Assembly (NCBI RefSeq): GCF_000093025.1
Contig: NC_014207.1
Coordinates: forward strand, 124,001 to 188,000
DNA from: Methylotenera versatilis 301
GTDB taxonomy: Bacteria > Pseudomonadota > Gammaproteobacteria > Burkholderiales > Methylophilaceae
Reading direction: 5' to 3'
DNA length: 64,000 bases
The notes below the pieces were generated by a model that ran no database searches, was not told the origin of the DNA, and was given only the letters and a program-made list of their open reading frames with translations. Shown one piece after another: positions 54,202-63,387 of this stretch. Made by a program: the position numbers and the translations under genes. The stretch's first letter is position 1; each line of letters opens with the position of its first letter.

Positions 54202-55734
54202 ATGAGTTTACTCATTAAAGCATTAGATCATTTAGAAAAAAATAAGCAGGCGGATAAAGACAAAAAGCAAACGGGTGCGTACGTGGCTGATGAGGCTTTA
54301 TCACTTGAGCTGGTGCCTATCGATGCTAAAGCGCAGGAGGCTGAGTTTGCTGAGCAAGTTCCAGTAGTTGATGTCTCCGAAGCAACTGTAAAAACAGTGA
54401 ATTCGCCGCTAGACCAGAACCTATCCTTAGAGGAGGAGGCGGGGCTAACGGGCGCATCCTTCTCGGCTAATCAATACGCTAAGCCTAAATCTGCGGCTAA
54501 AGCTTCGAATAAATCAGCAGTAGAAGCAAAGCCATTACAAAGCTCTACACCAGAGACTTTGCCGCCTGCGCGTGTTAAAAGTAAGGCAGCGGTTGCTAGT
54601 TCAACACCTGCTTTGCAAATGGTCAATGATGAATTGAACCAAAAGGCAGCAGCTAAGGTATTTGTTGCAAATAAAGAAGTCAAAGCACCTAGTTCAAAAT
54701 TTGCATTAATGAGCTTGGGTGTGGTGGGTGCATTGTTGGTTCTGTTGGGCTTGCAGGGGTACGACTATATTAAAGACCTAACCAAACCAGATGTTATTGT
54801 ACTGAAACCTAGCACGCCACCATCACAAGTCGCAGTGATAGCACCACCGCCGACGATTGCCCCAATGCCAACCGAAGTCACAACCGCCCCTTCAGAGGCT
54901 CCCGTACAAGTGAGTCAAGCTGTAAATCAAGCGAATGACGCCGCTAATGTTGATAATAAAGCAGGTACCGAGGCTTTTAGAAATAAAACATTAGAAAAGC
55001 ATGATGCTGTTGAAGATGTCATTGAGGCCGAGCCGAAAAAGCCGTCAATTAAAAACGTTAACAAAAATAATGAAGCGGTCTATGCTGCCGCAGATGCAAG
55101 CTACGCAGAGCCAATCGGTAATAAGAAACAAAAGCCACTCACACTGATTAGCAAGGTGCAGTCGCAGGGCGTAGACCCAACGCTACTTGCAGCGTACCAA
55201 GCTTTCATGCGTGGTGAGGATGCAAATGCACAGCAGCAGTATAGACAAGTGTTGCAACGCGATGTGCGTAATGTGGATGCTTTGCTTGGCATGGCGGCGA
55301 TTGCGCAACGACAAGGACGTGATGCGGATGCGCAAGGTTGGTATCAAAAAGTGTTAGAAATAGAGCCTAGAAACAGCATTGCGCAAACGGCTATTGTTAG
55401 CCCGCAAGCAAATACGGATGCAGCTGGCGCAGAAAGCCGTATTAAAAGTATGATTGCGCAACAGCCTGAAGGCGCAAACTTGCATGCAGCTTTAGGTAAT
55501 TTATACGCCGAGCAAAGCCAGTGGCCTTCTGCACAAGAGGCCTATTTTAATGCTAGCCGTTTGGCGCCAAATAATGCCGATTATGCATTTAATTTAGCAA
55601 TTAGTTTAGACCAAATGGGTAAGTCTAGTCTGGCTTTAAAACAGTACCAACGCGCTTTGGATTTACTGAATAAATCAGGTGGCAATAGCCCAGACAGAGC
55701 GCAGTTAGAGGCGAGAATTCGCGAACTTCAATAA
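54202..55734 (+). CDS. MshN-like TPR protein with one membrane helix
   Basis: 510 aa. MSLLIKALDHLEKNKQ is the typical N-terminus of MshN-like proteins. A Pro/Ala-rich cytoplasmic region is followed by one helix (FALMSLGVVGALLVLLGLQGYDYI, about residues 169-192), a Pro-rich periplasmic linker, and three or so TPRs from about residue 325 (LLAAYQAFMRGEDANAQQQYRQVLQRD; ALGNLYAEQSQWPSAQEAYFNASRLAP; AFNLAISLDQMGKSSLALKQYQRAL). It likely stabilises the secretin. It starts 8 bp after the secretin stop. Confidence 0.85.
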   Translation: MSLLIKALDHLEKNKQADKDKKQTGAYVADEALSLELVPIDAKAQEAEFAEQVPVVDVSEATVKTVNSPLDQNLSLEEEAGLTGASFSANQYAKPKSAAKASNKSAVEAKPLQSSTPETLPPARVKSKAAVASSTPALQMVNDELNQKAAAKVFVANKEVKAPSSKFALMSLGVVGALLVLLGLQGYDYIKDLTKPDVIVLKPSTPPSQVAVIAPPPTIAPMPTEVTTAPSEAPVQVSQAVNQANDAANVDNKAGTEAFRNKTLEKHDAVEDVIEAEPKKPSIKNVNKNNEAVYAAADASYAEPIGNKKQKPLTLISKVQSQGVDPTLLAAYQAFMRGEDANAQQQYRQVLQRDVRNVDALLGMAAIAQRQGRDADAQGWYQKVLEIEPRNSIAQTAIVSPQANTDAAGAESRIKSMIAQQPEGANLHAALGNLYAEQSQWPSAQEAYFNASRLAPNNADYAFNLAISLDQMGKSSLALKQYQRALDLLNKSGGNSPDRAQLEARIRELQ

Positions 55735-55788
55735 TGAATATTCATAAAAACATGGCATTTTTAGAATACAAGGCATCAGGTTTAAACA

Positions 55789-57495
55789 ATGGTTGAGCAA
55801 AGACGTAAACCTCGCTTAGGTGAGCTAATGGTTCAGCAGGGCTTGATCAGCCCTGATCAGTTGCGCATCGCGCTTACTGAGCAAGAGCATAGTGATTTGC
55901 CATTAGGTCGGCAGTTGGTGCTATTGGGTTTTGTCACAGAGATTATGGTGCGCGATGTTGTCGCTGACACTATTGGTTTCGAGAGTATCGACTTGTCTAC
56001 CATAGTGGCGGATGTAGACGCACTGAACTTAGTGCCACAAGACTTTTCTCGCCGCTATCATTTACTGCCAGTGGCTTATGAAGCTGCCACTAAAACTTTG
56101 GTCGTGGCTATGGCCGACATGTTCAACGTGGTGGCGTTGGATCAGCTCCGTGCCATGCTGGGTGGTCGCATTCAAATTCGCCCATTACTCGCAGCTGAAG
56201 CGCAGCTGGAAGAGTACATCGACCATTTTTATGGTTACGAATTATCTGTTGATGGCATTTTGCATGAAATTGAAACAGGCGAAATTGATTACAACAGCTT
56301 AAGTGCTGGTGGCGATGAATACACGCAGCCAGTAGTACGCTTAGTTGGCGCGTTATTGATGGATGCAGTTAAGCGCGGCGCATCAGATATTCACTTTGAA
56401 CCTGAATATGCATTTTTGCGCATACGTTACAGAATCGACGGCGTGCTTCACCAAGTGCGTAGTTTGCATAAAAGCTATTGGGGTGGCGTAGTTGTTAGGC
56501 TAAAAGTGCTCAGTGGACTAGATATTGCAGAGACACGTGCGCCGCAAGATGGCCGCTTGAGCATGAATTTATGCGGTCGCCCGATTGATTTTCGGGTGTC
56601 TAGTCACCCTACAATCAATGGTGAAAATATCGTACTGCGTGTGCTGGATAGAGAAAAATCTATCATTCCGATGGAGCGTATGGGTTTGCGCCCCAATACG
56701 CTAGAAGAGCTACGCATCATGATGACGCGCCCAGAAGGCATTGTGATTGTGACAGGGCCTACAGGTAGTGGTAAAACGACTACGCTTTACTCACTGCTGT
56801 CATATCGCAATACTGAAGCTGTAAATATCATGACCTTGGAAGACCCCGTAGAATATCCTGTTTCTATGATGCGCCAAACCTCGGTCGCTGAAGTCAATAA
56901 AGTCGATTTCGCTAATGGTATTCGCTCAATTATGCGCCAAGACCCAGACATTATTCTGGTCGGTGAGGTGCGCGATGAGGATACCGCGACCATGGCTTTT
57001 CGTGCGGCAATGACTGGTCACCAGGTGTTTACTACTTTGCATACCAATTCTGCTTTAGGCGTTTTCCCAAGGCTATCAGATATAGGCATTTTGCCTGACA
57101 TCATGGCCGGCAATATTATCGGCGTGGTGGCGCAGCGCTTGGTGCGGGTGCTTTGCCCACACTGCAAAGAGCCGCATGAGCTGGATGACCTGCAGCGCAA
57201 AATTATGCGCTTAAAACCAAGCGACAAGCCAAAGATATTCAAGCCAAAAGGCTGTAAGCAATGCAATCAAACGGGCTATCGCGGACGTATGGCGATTATT
57301 GAATTACTGCGTATCGATAGTGATATGGATTCGTTAATTTCACGCCGTGCGCATTTGGATGAGCTGCAAAAAATGGCGATGGATAAGGGTTTTGTCACTT
57401 TGGCAGAAGATGGCGTGCGCCGCATTATAGAAGGCTACACCAGCTTGGCTGAAGTCATGCGCGTGATTGATTTAACCAACCGCTTAAACTCATAA
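55789..57495 (+). CDS. MshE-like pilus assembly ATPase with c-di-GMP-binding MshEN domain
   Basis: 568 aa hexameric ATPase of the GspE/PilB family, at the inner membrane. The N-terminal MshEN motif spans R9 to Q32 (RLG-x-x-x-V-x-x-G-L-I pattern) with a second half beginning PLGRQLVLLGFVTE (38-51), the pattern shown in other bacteria to bind c-di-GMP. The nucleotide site is GPTGSGKT at 323-330, and Walker B is DIILVGEVRDEDTA. The tetra-cysteine zinc motif is CPHCKEPH...CKQCNQTGY. It is the motor for pilus extension. Co-transcribed with the GspF-like gene 6 bp downstream. Confidence 0.94.
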   Translation: MVEQRRKPRLGELMVQQGLISPDQLRIALTEQEHSDLPLGRQLVLLGFVTEIMVRDVVADTIGFESIDLSTIVADVDALNLVPQDFSRRYHLLPVAYEAATKTLVVAMADMFNVVALDQLRAMLGGRIQIRPLLAAEAQLEEYIDHFYGYELSVDGILHEIETGEIDYNSLSAGGDEYTQPVVRLVGALLMDAVKRGASDIHFEPEYAFLRIRYRIDGVLHQVRSLHKSYWGGVVVRLKVLSGLDIAETRAPQDGRLSMNLCGRPIDFRVSSHPTINGENIVLRVLDREKSIIPMERMGLRPNTLEELRIMMTRPEGIVIVTGPTGSGKTTTLYSLLSYRNTEAVNIMTLEDPVEYPVSMMRQTSVAEVNKVDFANGIRSIMRQDPDIILVGEVRDEDTATMAFRAAMTGHQVFTTLHTNSALGVFPRLSDIGILPDIMAGNIIGVVAQRLVRVLCPHCKEPHELDDLQRKIMRLKPSDKPKIFKPKGCKQCNQTGYRGRMAIIELLRIDSDMDSLISRRAHLDELQKMAMDKGFVTLAEDGVRRIIEGYTSLAEVMRVIDLTNRLNS

Positions 57496-57500
57496 GTCTA

Positions 57501-58706
57501 ATGCCGTCATTTAATTACAAAGCGATAGATCAATTAGGTCGTCCCGCGATGGGGCAGATCGATGCGCTCAATGAAGTGGATTTAGAAATTCGTCTTGAAC
57601 GCATGGGTTTGGATTTAATCACCTATCGCACAGTCGCAAAATCGACAAGTTTGTTGAATAGCAGCAAGGTCAGTAATCAAGATTTAGTCATGTTTTGCTT
57701 TCAAATTGAGCAGTTAAGTAGCGCAGGTGTACCGCTACTAGAGTGTTTAACTGATTTACGAGAAAGTAGCAATAATCCCTATTTTCAAAAGGTGCTAGGC
57801 GCCATCAGTGCAGAAGTTGAAGGCGGGAAAATGCTTTCACAAGCCTTGGCTGAGCACCCCAATGTTTTTACCGAAGTGTTTGTTAGCTTGGTGAGTGCTG
57901 GTGAGCAAACTGGCCAACTACCAGTAGTATTTAATAACTTGTTCAATACCTTGCGCTGGCAAGATGAGTTGATGTCACAAACTAAAAAATTATTAGCTTA
58001 TCCAGCTTTTGTCGCGGTTGTGGTGTTTGGCGCAGTCGCTTTTTTAATGAGTTACCTAGTGCCGCAGATGGCATCATTTTTGAAGAATATGGGGCAAGAA
58101 TTGCCCATGAACACTAAGTTTTTGATTGCATTATCAGATGCTTTTGTGAACTATTGGTGGTTAATGATTGGGCTGCCAGTGCTGGTCTTGATTACCTTGG
58201 CGAGCATCATTAAAACTAATCCAATTGCGCGTTATCGGTTTGATATGATCAAGCTACAACTGCCTTATACAGGGCCAATCTTAAACAAAATTATCATGGC
58301 GCGCTTCGCGCGTTATTTTGCTTTGATGTATCAAACCGGTATTCCAATTTTAGATGCGATTAAAATTTGTGAGAAAATCGTAGGTAACCGCGTGGTGGCA
58401 GACGCGCTCAGCCGTGTACATGCGCAAATCAGCTCAGGTGAAACTATGTCTGAAAGCTTTCGAAATGCAGGGCTGTTTCCGCAGCTAGTGGTGCGCATGA
58501 TTAAAGTGGGCGAAAATACGGGTGCATTAGATAAATCATTACTGAACATTAGCTATTTTTATGATCGCGATGTGAATGACTCCATGGATAAACTACTCAA
58601 AATGATAGAGCCAGCACTCACCGTTTTTCTAGGCTTAATTCTCGGCTTTATTATGTATTCAGTATTGGGTCCAGTTTACGATTCATTCAGCAAACTAAAA
58701 ATATAA
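57501..58706 (+). CDS. MshG/GspF-like inner-membrane platform protein
   Basis: 401 aa. Two GspF domains (about residues 65-190 and 270-395), each followed by helices: LLAYPAFVAVVVFGAVAFLMSYLVPQM and WWLMIGLPVLVLITLASI. The ending KMIEPALTVFLGLILGFIMYSVLGPVYDSF is the GspF signature. It links ATPase rotation to pilin insertion. Start 6 bp after the ATPase stop. Confidence 0.94.
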   Translation: MPSFNYKAIDQLGRPAMGQIDALNEVDLEIRLERMGLDLITYRTVAKSTSLLNSSKVSNQDLVMFCFQIEQLSSAGVPLLECLTDLRESSNNPYFQKVLGAISAEVEGGKMLSQALAEHPNVFTEVFVSLVSAGEQTGQLPVVFNNLFNTLRWQDELMSQTKKLLAYPAFVAVVVFGAVAFLMSYLVPQMASFLKNMGQELPMNTKFLIALSDAFVNYWWLMIGLPVLVLITLASIIKTNPIARYRFDMIKLQLPYTGPILNKIIMARFARYFALMYQTGIPILDAIKICEKIVGNRVVADALSRVHAQISSGETMSESFRNAGLFPQLVVRMIKVGENTGALDKSLLNISYFYDRDVNDSMDKLLKMIEPALTVFLGLILGFIMYSVLGPVYDSFSKLKI

Positions 58707-58709
58707 ATA

Positions 58710-60341
58710 ATGAGTAATCGCCCCCATAAATTAGTTCTCTGCGCCACATCAAACAGCTTGCTTGCTGGGCTATGGCGTGCGGGTAAATTACAAGGTAGCC
58801 AAGCGTTTAATAATGATGAAGCGGGACATGCAGCGTTTGCTGAGTTTCTAAAGCAATACATCAGCATTCCCATGTACTTAATGGCAGACGCAGTAGAGGA
58901 AGATTACCGCCTAGAGAGCGTACCACATACAACAGGTGCAGCGAAAAAAGAGCTAGTAAACCGTAAGCTTAATCAGTTTTATCGCGGCTTAGATTATCGT
59001 ACCGCGCACTTTGTGAATCGTGAGACTGACAAACGCAAAGATGATAAATATCTCTTTGTTGCACTAAATAATGCTGACTTTTTACAGGCATGGGTCAATC
59101 TCATTCGAGAGGCTAGAGTGCAATTAGTGGGTATTTACTTGTTGCCTATGCTTAGCCAAGTATTAGTCAGGCAGTTAAAGTTAATGGCACCGCATATTTT
59201 GTTATGCGAAAAGTTATCTTCAGGATTACGTCAAACCTATTTGCATAACGGACGACTTCGTATGAGTCGGCTTGTGCCCAACGTACCAAGCGCGGCAAAT
59301 CAATTAGGTTATTTTTATCTGGTAGAGACAGAGAAAACACGACTTTATTTAATTAGCCAACGCTTTATTACCCGTGAAACACCGCTGAACTTAGTGCTAG
59401 CAAGTTTAGATGGCTCTACGCAACATATCAGTCAAGGCATTAGCCAAGAGCAGGGTATTGAATGCTCTGATATTAATTTAAGCCAAATCACCAAAAGCCT
59501 TAACTTACCTACAAAACTGATAGAGCAAATGCCAGAGTTATTACATATGCATTTGTTGGCTAGCGGGCATGTGGTCGATAATCTTGCTTCTGAGGCGCTG
59601 ACGAAAGAGTATGACTTTAGTAAGTTAAAACAGAATATCAAGCTGGCCGCATTGGTGCTTGGGGTGTTGGGAATCTTTGCCGCAGGTGGAATGTTAATGC
59701 AGGGTTTGAATTATCAATCTGCCTTGAAAGAAGCGACGCAAGATACCGTATTGCAACAACGTCGTTATGAAGAAGCTGCTAAAAACTTTCCAGTGACTAC
59801 TATCGGTGCGGAAGACTTAAAAGCCGCAGTCGAGTTAGATAAAACCATCTCACTTTATCCAAAATCACCACGGCGCATGATGCAAGTTGTGAGCGGGGCG
59901 CTAGAGCAAGTGCCAGAAGTGCAGTTAGACCGATTGCATTGGGCGCTTACTAACGATATGAATAGTAAAGATGACGATAAACTCATCAGCGTGCCCATTA
60001 CTAATACGCCTACTAACGCTGCATTTACCGCAGATGCCACAAAGCTATATGAGCTTGCCTATGTGACGGCAGAAATCTCTGGGTTTACTGGAGATTACCG
60101 CAGCGCACTAAACAGCGTGAACAAGTTCGTAGAAAAGCTCAATCTTGATCAAAACGTAGCCGCAGTAGAAGTACTACAAGAGCCAGTGAATGTGAGTTCT
60201 TTTGTAAACCTGCAAGGCAGCACGACAGATGAACAAGCCGCACAAACACAACCTGCTTTATTCAAGCTAAAAGTGATACTAAAAGTGCCTGAAGCCGCTT
60301 CAAATGTAGCAATAGCTGCGGCTGGAGTGAAGACGCCATGA
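58710..60341 (+). CDS. PilM/PilN-like pilus assembly platform protein
   Basis: 543 aa. The cytoplasmic part (residues 1-300) resembles PilM/MshI-type proteins weakly. A single helix near residue 312 (IKLAALVLGVLGIFAAGGMLM) is followed by a periplasmic domain with a coiled region (about 335-365) and an alpha/beta fold (KLYELAYVTAEISGFTGDYRSALNSVNKFVEKL), like PilN. It thus looks like a PilM-PilN fusion in one chain. It starts 3 bp after the GspF stop; its stop overlaps the next start by 4 bp. The exact family name is uncertain. Confidence 0.7.
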   Translation: MSNRPHKLVLCATSNSLLAGLWRAGKLQGSQAFNNDEAGHAAFAEFLKQYISIPMYLMADAVEEDYRLESVPHTTGAAKKELVNRKLNQFYRGLDYRTAHFVNRETDKRKDDKYLFVALNNADFLQAWVNLIREARVQLVGIYLLPMLSQVLVRQLKLMAPHILLCEKLSSGLRQTYLHNGRLRMSRLVPNVPSAANQLGYFYLVETEKTRLYLISQRFITRETPLNLVLASLDGSTQHISQGISQEQGIECSDINLSQITKSLNLPTKLIEQMPELLHMHLLASGHVVDNLASEALTKEYDFSKLKQNIKLAALVLGVLGIFAAGGMLMQGLNYQSALKEATQDTVLQQRRYEEAAKNFPVTTIGAEDLKAAVELDKTISLYPKSPRRMMQVVSGALEQVPEVQLDRLHWALTNDMNSKDDDKLISVPITNTPTNAAFTADATKLYELAYVTAEISGFTGDYRSALNSVNKFVEKLNLDQNVAAVEVLQEPVNVSSFVNLQGSTTDEQAAQTQPALFKLKVILKVPEAASNVAIAAAGVKTP

Positions 60342-60964
60342 AACTAGAAAAGCAAGATTGGCAAAGGCTGCAAGTCACCATTACATTACTTGTAGTGGTT
60401 GTGATTGCGGTTGTCGCGTTATTTGCATTAGCGCAAAAGTTCACTAGCGAACAAGAAAAAGCCATGCAGCAACAGCAAAATCTGCTTACTTCAGCACGAC
60501 AGCGCTATCAGTCATCAGGCATAGAAAAGCAAATAATGACCGAATATTTACCGCAATACCAAGCACTGATTAACAAAGGCTTGGTTGGCGAAGAGCGCAG
60601 GTTAGAGTGGGTGGATGAGCTACGCAAGCAGCATCAGCTGAATAAATTATTTAGCATCAAATACAGCATAGGCTTGCAAGAGCCCTACAAACCAAGCTTT
60701 GTAAGTAACCTTGGCGGATTTGTATTGAATCGATCTATCATGACGCTAGACCTTGATATGTTGCATGAGGAAGATATACTGCAATTAACGGAAGCGTTAA
60801 GTAAAAAGAATGAAGAGGTTTTTATGCTACGCGATTGTGAAATTACCCGATTAAATGCAGGCGGCGCGCTAAGCAACCAACTCATTGCCAACCTACATGC
60901 AAAATGTGAGTTAGATTGGCTCACGCTACGCGAACCTGCACCCATTCAAACGACGACACCTTAA
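60338..60964 (+). CDS. PilO/MshJ-like pilus assembly protein
   Basis: 208 aa. One N-terminal helix (ITLLVVVVIAVVALFALAQKF, about residues 14-34), then a coiled coil (TSEQEKAMQQQQNLLTSARQRY) and a small periplasmic domain, the build of PilO/GspM/MshJ proteins. It is coupled to both neighbours (ATGA overlap upstream, TAATG downstream). Assigned from topology and position rather than from a strong motif. Confidence 0.75.
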   Translation: MKLEKQDWQRLQVTITLLVVVVIAVVALFALAQKFTSEQEKAMQQQQNLLTSARQRYQSSGIEKQIMTEYLPQYQALINKGLVGEERRLEWVDELRKQHQLNKLFSIKYSIGLQEPYKPSFVSNLGGFVLNRSIMTLDLDMLHEEDILQLTEALSKKNEEVFMLRDCEITRLNAGGALSNQLIANLHAKCELDWLTLREPAPIQTTTP

Positions 60965-61569
60965 TGCGCATTCACCAGCTATCATACAAAATATTCACAA
61001 GCTTATTGATAGGCCTGTGTATCACTTTGTTGTCGCTGCAATCACACGCTGAAGCTACAATTGAAAACGGTCAACAACTCGGTAGATTGTTTAGCAAACC
61101 CAATGAGCGCAGCAACCTCAATGTGATAAGGCAAAATCAAAAACTGAAGATCACTCCCGCAGCAGATGCACAACAATCAGCCGTGATAACAGAAGCTGTA
61201 CCAATTGAGCTACCAGACCCTATTACGCTACAAGGCTATGTTAAACGTAATGATGGCGGGGCAAATACGCTATGGATTAACGGCCAAGCCGTGCAAGAAA
61301 ACAGCAGTGTAGATCATGTGAAAATTGGCAAACTTAATCAAAGGGGCTTTTCAAACAAAGGCGCAAGCACTGAAGGCGTAGATGTAAAAATACCGGCAAA
61401 TGGCAAACAAATACGCCTAAAAGCTGGTCAAATGTACGAGCCTGAAAGCAATAAAGTTTACGAAATGCAAGTTGTGGAAAAAGCGAAGAGGTTGAATTTA
61501 GAGCGAAGTGGTGTGATAGATGGTGGTGATGCATCTAACAAAAGCATTTCAGATAGCAACGCTGAGTAG
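60964..61569 (+). CDS. Periplasmic MshK-like protein
   Basis: 201 aa from the ATG at 60964, which shares one base with the preceding stop. A signal peptide (FTSLLIGLCITLLSLQSHAE) is cleaved near residue 29. The periplasmic part has a beta-like module (LPDPITLQGYVKRNDGGANTLWINGQAVQ and VDVKIPANGKQIRLKAGQMYEPESNKVYEM) similar to small pilus-accessory and GspC/PilP-like proteins. Assigned mainly from position in the MSHA order. Confidence 0.65.
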   Translation: MRIHQLSYKIFTSLLIGLCITLLSLQSHAEATIENGQQLGRLFSKPNERSNLNVIRQNQKLKITPAADAQQSAVITEAVPIELPDPITLQGYVKRNDGGANTLWINGQAVQENSSVDHVKIGKLNQRGFSNKGASTEGVDVKIPANGKQIRLKAGQMYEPESNKVYEMQVVEKAKRLNLERSGVIDGGDASNKSISDSNAE

Positions 61570-61581
61570 TGCTTAATTGCT

Positions 61582-63387
61582 ATGTCTCATCAATTCAACT
61601 TTTCATTAAAATCACGTAAGCTTTACTTAAACCAAACGTGGGTTAAACAAAAAGGTGCTGCACTAATTTTTATTGCGTTTATTTTAGGGCTGGGAGCAGC
61701 TTTCTATGTGCTAAAAACATACAACGCAGATGCGGCTAGAGCTAGGCAAGACGAAAAAACCTATAAAGCATTAAATGATGCAAAAGTTGCGCTGATTGCT
61801 TGGGCCGTAAATTACTCAAGCTCACCAGGGCAAATGCCATGGCCCGATAGAAACAGCGATGGTAATTACGACGGAAGTAGTGATTGTTATATAGGTGCAT
61901 TTGACTATGGTTATCTACTTGGGCAGCTTCCAAGCCAGCCCACAACAAGTCCTTGTCTAGACCCTAACAACGGATTAAATATATATTCTGGATTGAGTAC
62001 CTATCCAGGATTGAATCAAGTATTTACCGATGCGCAGGGCAATCGGCTTTGGTATGCCGTTTCAAGAAATTTGGTTTATGACTACGGGCACACTGAGAAC
62101 CCAATTATCAATCCTGGAATGATTAACCCTCCACATACAATTACACCATACATGCGACAAGGTGGAACTCAATCATATCCTTGGCTCACTGTTATAGATA
62201 GGAATGGGAATTTAGTTTCAGATAGAGTTGCAGTCGTGATTATTGCACCTGGCAGTCCCTTAGAAAATCAAAATCGATCATCACCAGCACCAAATGCTAA
62301 AGAGTTTTTAGATAGCTTTATGATTGGCGCAGCAAACTATAAAAATAGTGACTCATCTTTGGCAAATGAGGATTTTATCATGGGCGAAGATAGCAGAAAT
62401 GTTCCAGCTAGCGACACCACTTATGTTAAACCTTATTATTTTAACGATAAGCTTGTTTACATTACGATTGATGAGTTGATGTATGCCCTAGAAAAACGTG
62501 CATTACAAGAAACAAAAAGTGCACTTAATAAGTACTACACAGCAAATGGCTATTATCCATTTGCTTCAGGATTGGGATTAACAGCAAATCAAAATCAATG
62601 TGTTCAAGGTAATTTAAGGGGGTTACTACCAGTTAGCGCCCCATCCACACATGCTTGTACCTGCACGGCATCAAGTAAGACATGTAGCTGTAATTTCAGC
62701 ATATCAAGTTCAATTTCATTTACCAGAACTACTGGAAGTTTTGTGGCAACGGGTGGAGGTGTTAATGCTCCTATTGGTGCCTGTACTGTAAATCCTTTAA
62801 CTACAGACACGTGTACATGCAATGGCGCAGGTAGCTGTCAGAGGGCATCTGGTGCCGTGCAGTTTAGTTGTGATGCCTGCGGTGTATGTGCTGCAACAGT
62901 AGCAGGCACAAATAAGTTTGTAACAACGGGTGCATTTATTAGCCCTTCAGGTTCTTGTAACACAACATCAAGCACACAAGTTTCTTGTTTAAATAGTGCA
63001 GACGGATCGTTTTCATTAGGTTCTTGTAGTGTAAATGAAACGATAAAATCACTTCCAAGTGCAGGTGGTTTGTTACCCATATGGTTTACTGCAAATCAAT
63101 GGGAAAAATATATCGTGTACGCAGTTTCAGAAGATTGTAATTCGACTGGAGCCTGTATATCGACGGTATCTCCACCTAAGCTAAGTGTAGGGCTTAACAA
63201 AAATGTTAATGCAATTGTCGCTGGTTCAATTGCTAATCCGAATGGTTCATGTAGTATAGCCAGCTATTTAAGCGATGTTGAAAACACAAACGTAACAGTT
63301 AGCAATGGTATACAAGACTCTATCTACCAAAAGACTAACCCTAGAAGCCAGACAAATACGGATCAAGTTGTGGTCGTTACCCAATGA
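61582..63387 (+). CDS. Large PilX/MshP-like pilin-related protein with Cys-rich repeats
   Basis: 601 aa. The N-terminus KQKGAALIFIAFILGLGAAFYVLK (about residues 24-47) resembles class III signal/helix of minor pilins, with G-A at the cleavage junction but no clear Glu at +5. The region 55-300 is pilin-like, with NSDGNYDG and SDRVAVVIIAPG (IIAPG is common in such proteins). From about residue 335 it is rich in Cys (ACTCTASSKTCSCNF; CTCNGAGSC; CDACGVC) with three loose repeats carrying G-x-C motifs. The stop overlaps the next start by 4 bp. The role is inferred as a large minor pilin or tip protein. Confidence 0.65.
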   Translation: MSHQFNFSLKSRKLYLNQTWVKQKGAALIFIAFILGLGAAFYVLKTYNADAARARQDEKTYKALNDAKVALIAWAVNYSSSPGQMPWPDRNSDGNYDGSSDCYIGAFDYGYLLGQLPSQPTTSPCLDPNNGLNIYSGLSTYPGLNQVFTDAQGNRLWYAVSRNLVYDYGHTENPIINPGMINPPHTITPYMRQGGTQSYPWLTVIDRNGNLVSDRVAVVIIAPGSPLENQNRSSPAPNAKEFLDSFMIGAANYKNSDSSLANEDFIMGEDSRNVPASDTTYVKPYYFNDKLVYITIDELMYALEKRALQETKSALNKYYTANGYYPFASGLGLTANQNQCVQGNLRGLLPVSAPSTHACTCTASSKTCSCNFSISSSISFTRTTGSFVATGGGVNAPIGACTVNPLTTDTCTCNGAGSCQRASGAVQFSCDACGVCAATVAGTNKFVTTGAFISPSGSCNTTSSTQVSCLNSADGSFSLGSCSVNETIKSLPSAGGLLPIWFTANQWEKYIVYAVSEDCNSTGACISTVSPPKLSVGLNKNVNAIVAGSIANPNGSCSIASYLSDVENTNVTVSNGIQDSIYQKTNPRSQTNTDQVVVVTQ

